Counted from the first letter of the stretch, positions 1 through 5,695 are shown. The stretch is 5,695 nt of DNA from an uncultured Tidjanibacter sp. (GCA_934663885.1 CAKUKW010000138.1:1-5695); one strand, 5' to 3'. The notes: a model not told the origin generated them from the letters alone. Numbers and translations: made by a program.

Positions 1-67
1 GCTAATAGTAAATATAGGCTTTAAAATGTAGAATTTTTTATTATATTCGCATAAATTTTTACTGTCT
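1..67 (+). promoter_or_regulatory. AT-rich region upstream of argR
   Basis: This short, very AT-rich stretch lies directly before the argR start codon. TAAATTTT at 52-59 matches seven of eight positions of the Bacteroidota -7 element TAnnTTTG. If used, it would start transcription almost at the ATG and give a nearly leaderless message. No convincing -33 element is visible. GAAT at 31-34 and ATTC at 45-48 face each other, loosely recalling an ARG box, but their spacing is wrong for the classical operator. Autoregulation by ArgR is therefore possible but not shown. Confidence 0.3.
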
Positions 68-544
68 ATGGGCAAAAAGACGCAAAGGTTGGCGCTGGTC
101 AGCGAGTTGATAACTGCGGGAGAATTCTCCTCCCACGAGGAATTGCTTGCCAGGCTCAGGGAAGCGGGAGTTCAAGTGACCCAAAGCACCCTATCGAGAG
201 ATATAAAGGAGCTCGGTGCAGTCAAGGTCGCCCATCATGACAAAGGGTATGTATATATGATGCCCGGGTCGATTAATGGTTCGGTCAGGGAAAGCGGCCC
301 CTCACTCGTTACAGACAATATAGTAGGGCTCGATTTTTCCGGCAATATAGCAGTTATCAGGACGCTGCCGGGTTATGCGAATGCGGTTGCTTCGGTCATC
401 GACAAGGACGCGCATCCTTTTGCTGTCGGGACTGTGGCCGGTAACGATACCATATTTATGCTGCTCACGGAGTCGGCAGACCATGAAAGTGTCAGGCGGC
501 GATTGGCTGCTGATTATCCGAAGATATCTTCGCTCTTTGTTTAG
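68..544 (+). CDS. argR: Arginine repressor ArgR
   Basis: This is a 158-residue protein of the usual length for the ArgR/AhrC family, hexameric DNA-binding repressors that use L-arginine as corepressor to control arginine biosynthesis and catabolism. Residues 1-70 form the winged helix-turn-helix domain, with the family recognition sequence QSTLSRDIKEL at 39-49 carrying the Ser43-Arg44 pair. A linker follows, and residues 82-158 are the oligomerisation and arginine-binding domain, with SGNIAVIRTLPGYANAVA at 91-108 and GTVAGNDTIF at 121-130. The usual family form of the latter is GT(I/V)AGDDT; here the first Asp, matching Asp128 of E. coli ArgR, is Asn126. The ATG at 68 fits the family N-terminus. 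The gene stands alone, followed by its own terminator, and no arginine pathway gene is in view. The family call is secure; how well it senses arginine is not. Confidence 0.96.
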   Translation: MGKKTQRLALVSELITAGEFSSHEELLARLREAGVQVTQSTLSRDIKELGAVKVAHHDKGYVYMMPGSINGSVRESGPSLVTDNIVGLDFSGNIAVIRTLPGYANAVASVIDKDAHPFAVGTVAGNDTIFMLLTESADHESVRRRLAADYPKISSLFV

Positions 545-575
545 ACAGGAGCGGATTTAAATTTCTTCATACGGG

Positions 576-613
576 TGGAGCGTTTTCCTGATAGGTGGGG
601 ACGCTCCATTTTT
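576..613 (+). terminator. Intrinsic terminator of argR
   Basis: TGGAGCGT at 576-583 pairs with ACGCTCCA at 601-608 as a perfect 8-bp stem. The stem can extend inward through G-U pairs (584-587 with 597-600). Five T residues follow directly at 609-613. It lies 31 bases after the argR stop codon, so argR is probably transcribed as a single gene. Confidence 0.8.
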
Positions 614-639
614 AATACGTCTGCATGAAATCTTGAGTT

Positions 640-681
640 TGCGTACGGCCGCCGATATGGCCGTTCCGGTTACAGTACGCG
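640..681 (+). repeat. Inverted repeat in the leader of the permease gene
   Basis: GCGTAC at 641-646 is the exact reverse complement of GTACGC at 675-680, with an outer T-G pair (640/681). GGCC at 647-650 can pair with GGCC at 659-662 inside it, giving a nested hairpin. It lies between the argR terminator and the permease start at 807, a leader of about 190 bases without a credible gene. TGAGTTTG at 634-641 differs from the -7 element TAnnTTTG at one position, so transcription could begin near 646. The structure may be a leader RNA element, a protein-binding palindrome or chance. Confidence 0.35.
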
Positions 682-806
682 TAGATTTTAGGAAAAATTA
701 TTCGGGGAAATGCATAAAGTTGGCTATCTTGCGAAAGTTTTCGATTATCCGGACTTACAGGGATAGTAAAGGTTTCCGGGAATCGCTGGAACCTAATTGT
801 GTAAAA

Positions 807-2663
807 ATGTTTCTCGAATCCATACTCACGCCTTCAAATATTACCCTTGCCACGCTGTTCCTTTCGGCGTTCTTCTTCATGAGCGGCAAGATCAGGTCCG
901 ATATTGTGGCCCTTTGCGCAATGCTGATTCTCCTTGTTGCGGGCATTCTCACACCTGCGGAAGCCCTCTCCGGTTTCTCCAACTCGGTTGTTATAATGAT
1001 GGTGGGGCTTTTCGTGGTCGGAGCCGGTATTTTCCGCACGGGGCTTGCGAAGATGATAAGCAGCAAGATACTCGGCGTGGCGGGAAAAAATGAGAACCTG
1101 CTGTTCCTGATGGTCATGCTCGTTACGGCATTCATCGGGGCTTTTGTAAGCAATACGGGAACCGTGGCGGTAATGATGCCGATAGTGATGAGCATGGCGG
1201 CCTCTTCCGGGATCAGTGCGCGCCGCTATCTGATGCCTATGGCCTTCGCCAGCAGCATGGGGCTTTTTACGCTCATAAGCACCCCTCCCAACCTTGTTAT
1301 ACAGGACGTTATTACCGAGAACGGCATGAAACCGCTCGGATTCTTCAGTTTTGCTCCTGTCGGAGCAATAGCGGTCGTGGTCGGTATCGTGGTGCTGTTC
1401 TTCCTGAGCAAGCTGCTGGTTAAGAAGAGCGACGGCTCGGAGAAGAAACAGAAAAAAGGCAAAACGCTCCAGGAGCTCGTAACGGAATACAACCTTATCC
1501 AGCAGACTTTCCGTATATCGGTCCCGGCCGGTTCTGCCATTATAGGCAAAAACCTTGCGGAACTACAGATAGGTACGCTTTATAACGTACGAATAAACAG
1601 GGTCATACATAACCTGCAGTCGCGTTTGCGCAAGACCTCGACGGAAGAGATAGCCGGCCCTAAAACAATAGTGCAGGATAACGACCTTCTGTATTGCCAG
1701 GGAGCGCGCGCGGACGTCGACCGTTTCATAGAGGACAACGGATTGAGGCTTGAAGAGCATGAAACCGAGAGGTCGAACGCCCATTCGGGCGAGCACGGCA
1801 TAGCGGAGGTATATATAATGCCCAACTCGACACTTATAAACAAAACACTGCCGGAGGCTCGTTTCCGTGAGCTGTACAACGTGAATGTTCTCGGTATAAA
1901 ACGCCAGGGGGAGGAGTACAACAACCGCAACCTGCGCGAGATGAAGATGCACTCGGGCGACGCGCTGCTTATCGAAGGGGCGTGGGGCGACATAACGGGC
2001 ATGGACGAACACGAAGACGATTTCGTGTTGGTGGGCCAGCCCGAAAAGGAGGCGGCCAAAGTCACCCTAGACAAGAAAGCACCTGTTGCTGCCGCTATCA
2101 TGGTAGGCATGATAATAGTGATGGTACTGGATATCATTCCTTCGGTCGCCGCTGTACTTATAGCCGGCATACTTATGGTCGCTACGGGCTGCCTGCGCAA
2201 TATGGAAGAGGCCTACAACAGCATAAACTGGAGCAGTATAGTCCTTATCGCCGCCATGATACCCATGTCGGTGGCTTTCGACAAGACGGGGATAACCGCA
2301 TCGATATCCAATTTCCTGCTGACCGGGCTGGGAGATATAGGGCCGCATGGACTGCTGGCGGTGATTTACTTCGCTACCTCTCTGATAACCATGTTCCTCA
2401 GCAATACAGCTACGGCGGTGCTATTCGCTCCGATAGCCATGACCGCGGCGGTCTCGATGGGCGTGAGCCCCTATCCATTCCTTTTCGCTGTGGCAGTGGC
2501 AGCGAGTATGTGTTTTGCCTCGCCGTTCTCGACCCCTCCCAACGCGTTGGTCATGAGCGCCGGAAACTATAAGTTCATGGATTACATTAAGGTCGGCCTT
2601 CCGCTACAGATAATAATGGGTGCGGTGATGATATTCATGCTGCCGGTGATATTCCCGTTCTGA
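807..2663 (+). CDS. SLC13/DASS-type permease with two TrkA_C (RCK_C) domains
   Basis: This 618-residue inner-membrane protein has two hydrophobic halves around a soluble insert, an architecture of SLC13 (divalent anion:sodium symporter) family permeases. Residues 1-205 and 425-618 are membrane regions. Each half carries the family SNT signature (115-117 in FVSNTGTVAVMMP; 532-534 in LSNTATAVLFAP) and a later STPPN motif (158-162 and 575-579), as expected for inverted-repeat halves that bind substrate and ion. The insert holds two TrkA_C-like domains (about 221-312 and 331-410), which usually bind small ligands and gate transport. Substrate cannot be read from sequence; di- or tricarboxylates or sulfate are typical. 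The frame is open upstream to a TTG at 633, but the added 58 residues are basic and unlike the family. The ATG at 807 follows an AT-rich stretch and starts just before the first membrane segment. It ends at a strong terminator. Confidence 0.9.
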   Translation: MFLESILTPSNITLATLFLSAFFFMSGKIRSDIVALCAMLILLVAGILTPAEALSGFSNSVVIMMVGLFVVGAGIFRTGLAKMISSKILGVAGKNENLLFLMVMLVTAFIGAFVSNTGTVAVMMPIVMSMAASSGISARRYLMPMAFASSMGLFTLISTPPNLVIQDVITENGMKPLGFFSFAPVGAIAVVVGIVVLFFLSKLLVKKSDGSEKKQKKGKTLQELVTEYNLIQQTFRISVPAGSAIIGKNLAELQIGTLYNVRINRVIHNLQSRLRKTSTEEIAGPKTIVQDNDLLYCQGARADVDRFIEDNGLRLEEHETERSNAHSGEHGIAEVYIMPNSTLINKTLPEARFRELYNVNVLGIKRQGEEYNNRNLREMKMHSGDALLIEGAWGDITGMDEHEDDFVLVGQPEKEAAKVTLDKKAPVAAAIMVGMIIVMVLDIIPSVAAVLIAGILMVATGCLRNMEEAYNSINWSSIVLIAAMIPMSVAFDKTGITASISNFLLTGLGDIGPHGLLAVIYFATSLITMFLSNTATAVLFAPIAMTAAVSMGVSPYPFLFAVAVAASMCFASPFSTPPNALVMSAGNYKFMDYIKVGLPLQIIMGAVMIFMLPVIFPF

Positions 2664-2685
2664 TGTGAAATTTTGCTATATAATA

Positions 2686-2724
2686 AAATGAGGGGCTTCT
2701 TATTTTTAAAGAAGCCCCTCATTT
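2686..2724 (+). terminator. Bidirectional intrinsic terminator
   Basis: Positions 2686-2701 and 2709-2724 are exact reverse complements, a 16-bp stem with core GAGGGGCTTCTT and a 7-base loop (2702-2708). AT-rich tracts flank both sides, so the hairpin can stop transcription from either direction. It sits 22 bases after the permease stop codon and 45 bases beyond the stop of the converging minus-strand gene, the expected place for a shared terminator. Confidence 0.92.
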
Positions 2725-2769
2725 ATTAATTTACTTACTATTATGTCAGTGAATAATTAAGGTAGGGGT

Positions 2770-3309
2770 TTACTCTTTATAAACCGTATTAGCCACGCAA
2801 TTCATAAATTGAGCGGTGGCGCGGTCCGTACACATCGCGTAATCTATTCCTGTCGCTACGGCAAAAGCGGTGGATAGTGTGCCGAAGGAAAGAATAGCAG
2901 AAAATATAGTAAGACCGCCGCCATAGTAAAGTATTTTTCTGCATTCTTTCATTTGGGCGCTGTATGCATTGGTGCAATCGTCCATTGGCCCACGGGTCGA
3001 ATTTTCCGCCCATCCTGTCACATTATTCAGCATAATCAGCGCCAGCTGTTCGTTGGGCAGCAGTGTCTTGCTGTTTATAATCTTATCATTGTTCAATGAT
3101 TCGAAATCCACAAGCATATTCGTAATGTATCTATAAAATTCAGGTGTGGAGTTCGACTCGAAATAATGAAGTATTTCATAAAAATCGGCATGCAACAGGC
3201 TTTCATCTATAGGGGTTGAATAAAAACCTGAATTTGCAACTATTTCCGGAAGGTTATATCTCTCCGAAAGTTCGACGGCATAACTTATCATGTCGTTGAA
3301 TACGTCCAT
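2770..3309 (-). CDS. Hypothetical protein with twin CX10C pairs, possibly 5'-truncated
   Basis: I do not recognise this 179-residue protein. Residues 1-110 look alpha-helical and acidic, with many Asn, Glu and Tyr. Four cysteines form two identical spacings, Cys112-x10-Cys123 and Cys160-x10-Cys171, separated by a Gly-rich hydrophobic stretch at about 129-155. This would suit two helices joined by disulfides or bound to metal, and suggests an exported protein, yet no signal peptide is present. The ATG at 3309 is the first canonical start, but the same frame stays open upstream to a TAA at 3379-3381 with protein-like codons (CLILYYPEDKDTG). Coding may therefore once have begun further upstream. 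DNA here is AT-richer than the neighbours: 19 G+C of 60 at 3061-3120, against 38 of 60 in corA at 5101-5160. No -7 box is visible on this strand upstream. It could be a recent acquisition, a truncated lipoprotein, or an intact cytosolic orphan. Confidence 0.6.
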   Translation of the reverse strand: MDVFNDMISYAVELSERYNLPEIVANSGFYSTPIDESLLHADFYEILHYFESNSTPEFYRYITNMLVDFESLNNDKIINSKTLLPNEQLALIMLNNVTGWAENSTRGPMDDCTNAYSAQMKECRKILYYGGGLTIFSAILSFGTLSTAFAVATGIDYAMCTDRATAQFMNCVANTVYKE

Positions 3310-3342
3310 ATTCAGGTCGCTGCCGGTGTCTTTGTCTTCGGG

Positions 3343-3531
3343 ATAATAAAGTATAAGACAGCCGACTGGTCGCTTATTTTACTGGTTGGTTTACTGCTTA
3401 TAATGGCCTGGCGGATGATAGCCAAAGCAGGGGGGCAGCAGTATTCCCGGCAGGAATATTCCAATAAAGATAACGGCATTTGTCATATCAAAGGCGCGGA
3501 AGAAATTCTGCGCTTTTATTGTTTCAGATAA
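3343..3531 (+). pseudogene. Small membrane-protein-like frame without a normal start codon
   Basis: This frame reads as a plausible small membrane protein. A polar start (KYKTADW) is followed by one hydrophobic helix (SLILLVGLLLIMAW, 3370-3411), a basic turn (RMIAKAGG) and a polar tail, ending at TAA 3529-3531. The frame is open from 3232, but no ATG, GTG or TTG occurs before the ATG at 3403, which is inside the helix. An ATA pair at 3343-3348 sits where a start would be expected. The last codons overlap a terminator hairpin, which is odd for an intact gene. A run of six G at 3430-3435 is a possible frameshift site. Shifting there gives a stop at 3465-3467, just before the hairpin. It may be a decayed remnant or no gene at all. 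Confidence 0.25.
3490..3524 (+). terminator. Orphan intrinsic terminator with GAAA tetraloop
   Basis: Positions 3490-3501 pair with 3506-3517 as a 12-bp stem with two G-U pairs (3493/3514, 3498/3509) and a GAAA loop at 3502-3505, a stable GNRA tetraloop. The right side runs into TTTTATTGTTT, a U-rich tract on the plus-strand transcript. No confident plus-strand gene precedes it after the permease terminator at 2724, so it may have served the startless small frame that overlaps it. Confidence 0.6.
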
Positions 3532-3609
3532 ATGTAATTAAGTGCGGTTAAATTTTACTTTGGGCGGTCTACATGATAGCTGTGGTCTCCCCGTTTTTAT
3601 TTAAATGGG

Positions 3610-3637
3610 TTGTTTTCAAAAAAATTGACTACCTTTG
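3610..3637 (+). promoter_or_regulatory. Bacteroidota-type promoter of mqnA
   Basis: TACCTTTG at 3630-3637 is a perfect match to the Bacteroidota -7 element TAnnTTTG. A possible -33 element is the TTG at 3610-3612, separated by 17 bases and somewhat closer than usual, with an A-run between. Transcription should begin near 3642-3645, giving an mqnA leader of about 120 bases. Confidence 0.75.
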
Positions 3638-3647
3638 CCCCGTTAAG

Positions 3648-3731
3648 GCTTTCGCAGGGCGGCATGCACACCCGGTGGCTCACGATCACACAGGGCTGTC
3701 TTAATGGCACCGGCAGGTTTCCCGTGAAAGC
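3648..3731 (+). ncRNA. Candidate structured leader RNA (possible riboswitch) of mqnA
   Basis: A closing stem forms between GCTTTCGC(A)GGG at 3648-3659 and CCCGTGAAAGC at 3721-3731. It has 11 pairs with one bulged A (3656) and one G-U pair (3654/3725). Inside it, CCGGTG at 3672-3677 is the exact reverse complement of CACCGG at 3708-3713, and that stem encloses about 30 bases. The element begins a few bases after the predicted transcription start and ends 32 bases before the mqnA ATG, in position to control translation. I compared it by eye with remembered consensus motifs of cobalamin, FMN, TPP, SAM, THF, ZTP, c-di-GMP and fluoride riboswitches and found no match. It lacks a T-loop, so it is not a tRNA. 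Pairing is directly visible; function and ligand are inference. Confidence 0.45.
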
Positions 3732-3763
3732 AAAGTCTAAGAAATTACGGCACAATATGGACG

Positions 3764-4534
3764 ATGGTCATAGTAAGCGCAAAAATCGCTGCGGTATCAT
3801 ACCTGAATACCGTGCCGTTCATTTACGGCATTAAGCACGCGGGAAAACTGCGGGCCGAGTTGCTGTTGTCCCCGCCTGCCGGATGTGCGCAGGCATTCCT
3901 TAATAAAGAGGCGGATATAGCGTTGGTGCCTGTAGGTGCCCTTCCGCAATTGAGCGATGCAAGAATCATTACAGAGTATTGTATAGGGGCCGAAAAGAAT
4001 GTCCGTACCGTGACCGTAATGTCAGGTTCGCCTATAAAGCAGGTGAAGCGTATATGGCTCGATTCCCATTCCATGACCTCGGCGCTGCTTACACGCATAC
4101 TCGCCGCCGAATTGTGGAAAATATCGCCCGAATTTAAAGATCTTACCGATTATTCCGTCGCAGAATCACCCGCCGAAGGGGACGCTTTCCTTTTCATTGG
4201 AGACAAGGTGTTCGGCTACGAGGGCAAATTCAAATACACGTACGATCTGGCCGACTGTTGGCGCGAACTGACCGGCAAACCGTTCGTTTTCGCCGTATGG
4301 ATAGCCCGCCGGAATGTACCCGAGGATGTAGTGGAAGCCCTTCAAGATTCGCTGACCCTCGGGGTGGAACGGATTTGGGAAGCGGTAGCCGATTACGAGC
4401 ACGAGGACAAGGAGGGAGCATATTTCTACCTTACCGAAAACATAGACTATCTTTTCGACAACCAAAAACGTAAGGCGCTGGAGCTTTTCTGGGATAAGGG
4501 CCTTAAGGCCGTCCCGCGCGCCAATCCCGGCTGA
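3764..4534 (+). CDS. mqnA: Chorismate dehydratase MqnA (futalosine menaquinone pathway)
   Basis: This 256-residue cytoplasmic enzyme of the MqnA family has a periplasmic-binding-protein-like two-lobed fold. It removes water from chorismate to give 3-[(1-carboxyvinyl)oxy]benzoate, the first step of the futalosine route to menaquinone. Family hallmarks are visible in order: KIAAVSYLNTVPFIYG at 7-22, ADIALVPVGALPQL at 50-63, NVRTVTVMS at 79-87, the hinge segment IWLDSHSMTSALLTRILA at 97-114, DAFLFIGDKVF at 140-150 and TYDLADCWRELTGKPFVFAVW at 159-179. Length is normal. The ATG at 3764 puts the conserved core six residues in, which fits most homologues; an upstream ATG at 3757 is in another frame. 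No other mqn gene is in view, so the gene appears to stand apart from the rest of its pathway. The promoter and structured leader upstream suggest its own control. Confidence 0.95.
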   Translation: MVIVSAKIAAVSYLNTVPFIYGIKHAGKLRAELLLSPPAGCAQAFLNKEADIALVPVGALPQLSDARIITEYCIGAEKNVRTVTVMSGSPIKQVKRIWLDSHSMTSALLTRILAAELWKISPEFKDLTDYSVAESPAEGDAFLFIGDKVFGYEGKFKYTYDLADCWRELTGKPFVFAVWIARRNVPEDVVEALQDSLTLGVERIWEAVADYEHEDKEGAYFYLTENIDYLFDNQKRKALELFWDKGLKAVPRANPG

Positions 4535-4557
4535 AGAGCCGCTCTGGAGTCCATATT

Positions 4558-4612
4558 GGGTTCCGGGCACGGGTTCTAGCGATTGTTACGGCGATCATGG
4601 CGATGGAACCCG
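4558..4612 (+). repeat. Inverted repeats with alternative pairing between mqnA and corA
   Basis: In the 129-base gap before corA, one right arm can pair with either of two left arms. GGGTTCC at 4558-4564 pairs with GGAACCC at 4605-4611 (7 bp). CGGGTTCTA at 4570-4578 pairs with TGGAACCCG at 4604-4612 (9 bp with one G-U). The two pairings exclude each other. There is no U-tract after them, so this is not a classical terminator. It could be a leader switch for corA or an mRNA-end stabiliser; chance is possible in this GC-rich spacer. It is not recognisably the ykoK M-box. Confidence 0.35.
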
Positions 4613-4663
4613 GGCCGGCAAGACAACTTTAGAATTGTTAACCGGGAAAAACAGATCAATGCC

Positions 4664-5617
4664 ATGATTACAATTTACCTGAAACAGCACAACAAGATCG
4701 TGCACAACCCCGATCCGAAGATATTCGACGAGTTGGGTTATGACGATATATTATGGATAGACCTCCTGCAGCCTTCGATCAAGGATCAGAAAGAGGTCGA
4801 GAATTTCATGGAAATAAGCCTCCAGACACGCCAGCAGGTCGAAGAGATCGAAACCACATCAAAATATTCGGAAACGGAGAACGCCGTTTTCACCAATACC
4901 AACTTCCTCGTGCATCAGCCCGACGGGGATTTCGTCGTCGAGCCGGTATCGTTCGTGGTCAGCGAAGGAGTCCTTATAACGGTACGGCAGTCCGAGTTCC
5001 GGACGATAGGCGAAGCGGTCAAAAGGCTCCAGATGAACTACAGGGCTTATCCTACGGGCTACCATATCCTTATATCGATACTGGAGATCCGTATCGATGC
5101 CGACGCCGACGCGGTCGAAGCCCTCTCCCGGAAGATCGCCCTCCTCAGTAAGGATATCAGCGGCGCAGAAAAAGTGACGAAGGAAGAGATCAGGCGCGTC
5201 AGCAGCCTGCAGGAAAACATCATGTCTATCCGCGAGGTTATTTTCGACCGCCAGCGCATACTTTCGGGAATTTTGAAGAGTGAAAGGTTCCCGAACGATA
5301 TCTATCCGCGCCTGCAGCTTATGATCAAGGACCTTAACTCTATCGTGAGCCATGCGGATTTCAGTTTCGAGAGGCTCGATTTCCTGCGGGAAACGGCACT
5401 CAACCTCCTGAACCTGGAGATGACAAACACTACGAAGATATTCTCCGTGGCAGCGGTATTCTTCATGCCCGCGACTCTTGTAAGCGGTATATACGGCATG
5501 AACTTTACGCTTTTCCCCCATGGGGATACCCGGGGGGGCTTCTGGATCGCCATAGGCCTTATGGCGCTGTTCTCGCTGGTAACCATGCTGTGGTTCAGGT
5601 ATAAAAAATGGATGTAG
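4664..5617 (+). CDS. corA: Magnesium/cobalt transporter CorA
   Basis: This 317-residue protein has a length typical of CorA, the homopentameric channel for Mg2+ uptake that also passes Co2+. Residues 1-250 are the cytoplasmic alpha/beta funnel and long stalk helix, rich in Glu, Asp and Lys. Residues about 258-277 form the pore-lining first membrane helix, ending in the selectivity motif Gly278-Met279-Asn280 (context SGIYGMNF). A second helix at about 293-311 leads to the basic tail RYKKWM, which follows the family pattern. The reading frame extends upstream to a TTG at 4583, but the extra 27 residues overlap the inverted repeats and are unlike CorA. The ATG at 4664 gives the usual beginning (MITIYLKQ). 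surE starts 35 bases downstream with no visible terminator between, so the two may share a transcript. Confidence 0.96.
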   Translation: MITIYLKQHNKIVHNPDPKIFDELGYDDILWIDLLQPSIKDQKEVENFMEISLQTRQQVEEIETTSKYSETENAVFTNTNFLVHQPDGDFVVEPVSFVVSEGVLITVRQSEFRTIGEAVKRLQMNYRAYPTGYHILISILEIRIDADADAVEALSRKIALLSKDISGAEKVTKEEIRRVSSLQENIMSIREVIFDRQRILSGILKSERFPNDIYPRLQLMIKDLNSIVSHADFSFERLDFLRETALNLLNLEMTNTTKIFSVAAVFFMPATLVSGIYGMNFTLFPHGDTRGGFWIAIGLMALFSLVTMLWFRYKKWM

Positions 5618-5652
5618 TATTGTAACGACTTTATATATAAACAAATATTTCC

Positions 5653-5695
5653 GTGAAAAAGCCTCTGATATTTATAACGAACGACGACGGTTACG
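5653..5695 (+). CDS. surE: 5'/3'-nucleotidase SurE (partial, 5' end only)
   Basis: Only the first 14 codons are in the window, starting with GTG at 5653 and reading M-K-K-P-L-I-F-I-T-N-D-D-G-Y. This is the N-terminal signature of SurE, whose Asn-Asp-Asp motif binds the catalytic metal ion. SurE is a cytoplasmic metal-dependent phosphatase acting on nucleoside monophosphates. The start is GTG rather than ATG, preceded by an AT-rich stretch (ATATATAAACAAATATTTCC, 5631-5650 area) as is common for translation starts in this phylum. No in-frame alternative is visible between the corA stop and this codon. The rest of the protein lies outside the window. Confidence 0.85.
   Translation, partial: MKKPLIFITNDDGY

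Noticed and set aside
31..48. Possible ARG box upstream of argR (GAAT and ATTC facing each other)
   Set aside because: The half-sites are 10 bases apart instead of about 4 and the flanking bases do not fit, so in such AT-rich DNA it is probably chance.
633..806. Upstream TTG start for the permease, adding 58 residues
   Set aside because: The added segment is basic, unlike SLC13 N-termini, and covers the inverted repeat; the ATG at 807 fits the family better.
3648..3731. tRNA or tRNA-Sec in the mqnA leader, suggested by the 8-bp closing helix and a length of about 84 bases
   Set aside because: There is no T-loop (GTTCRA-like) sequence, no D-arm pattern and no anticodon stem in the right place.
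3664..3834. A 56-codon frame from ATG 3664 that runs through the mqnA leader and overlaps the mqnA start
   Set aside because: It is out of frame with mqnA, its product is basic with no family features, and its bases are better explained by the paired leader and by mqnA.
4499..4510. 12-base perfect palindrome GGCCTTAAGGCC inside the end of mqnA
   Set aside because: It is fully accounted for by coding sequence, has no partner site or flanking structure, and is plausible by chance.
4583..4663. Upstream TTG start for corA, adding 27 residues
   Set aside because: The extension overlaps the spacer repeats and CorA proteins normally begin as at 4664.
4859..5644. Long minus-strand open frame of 261 codons opposite corA
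   Set aside because: It is antisense to an unambiguous CorA gene, has no recognisable family features, and such antisense frames are common in GC-rich coding DNA.

Overview
The window most likely comes from a member of the Bacteroidota, probably the order Bacteroidales. Three things suggest this: gene starts without a Shine-Dalgarno sequence, a perfect Bacteroidota -7 box (TAnnTTTG form) ahead of mqnA, and protein sequences in the style of that phylum. A Rikenellaceae/Alistipes-like source is possible but is only an impression.

Layout from left to right: argR (arginine repressor, +) ends in a hairpin terminator. A leader of about 190 bases with an inverted repeat follows, then a 618-residue SLC13/DASS-type carboxylate or anion permease (+) with two TrkA_C (RCK_C) domains between its membrane halves. 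A strong bidirectional terminator separates this gene from a converging AT-rich gene on the minus strand. That gene encodes an unrecognised 179-residue protein with twin CX10C cysteine pairs and no signal peptide. The next stretch, about 3310-3600, has no confident gene. It holds a small membrane-protein-like reading frame without a usual start codon and an orphan hairpin terminator with a GAAA loop, and it looks like a decayed or rearranged junction.

From about 3610 the right-hand block reads rightward. It consists of a clear promoter, a leader of about 120 bases that can fold into a closed multi-stem structure, mqnA (chorismate dehydratase, first step of the futalosine route to menaquinone), an inverted-repeat-rich spacer, corA (Mg2+/Co2+ channel) and the first 14 codons of surE (survival-protein nucleotidase), which runs off the window.

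The recognised genes are housekeeping functions (arginine control, anion uptake, respiratory quinone synthesis, divalent metal transport, nucleotide turnover) and do not form one pathway. The parts most worth a second look are the mqnA leader, the twin-cysteine gene with its startless upstream region, and the Asp-to-Asn change in the arginine-binding motif of ArgR. No mobile element, CRISPR array, rRNA or tRNA was seen.
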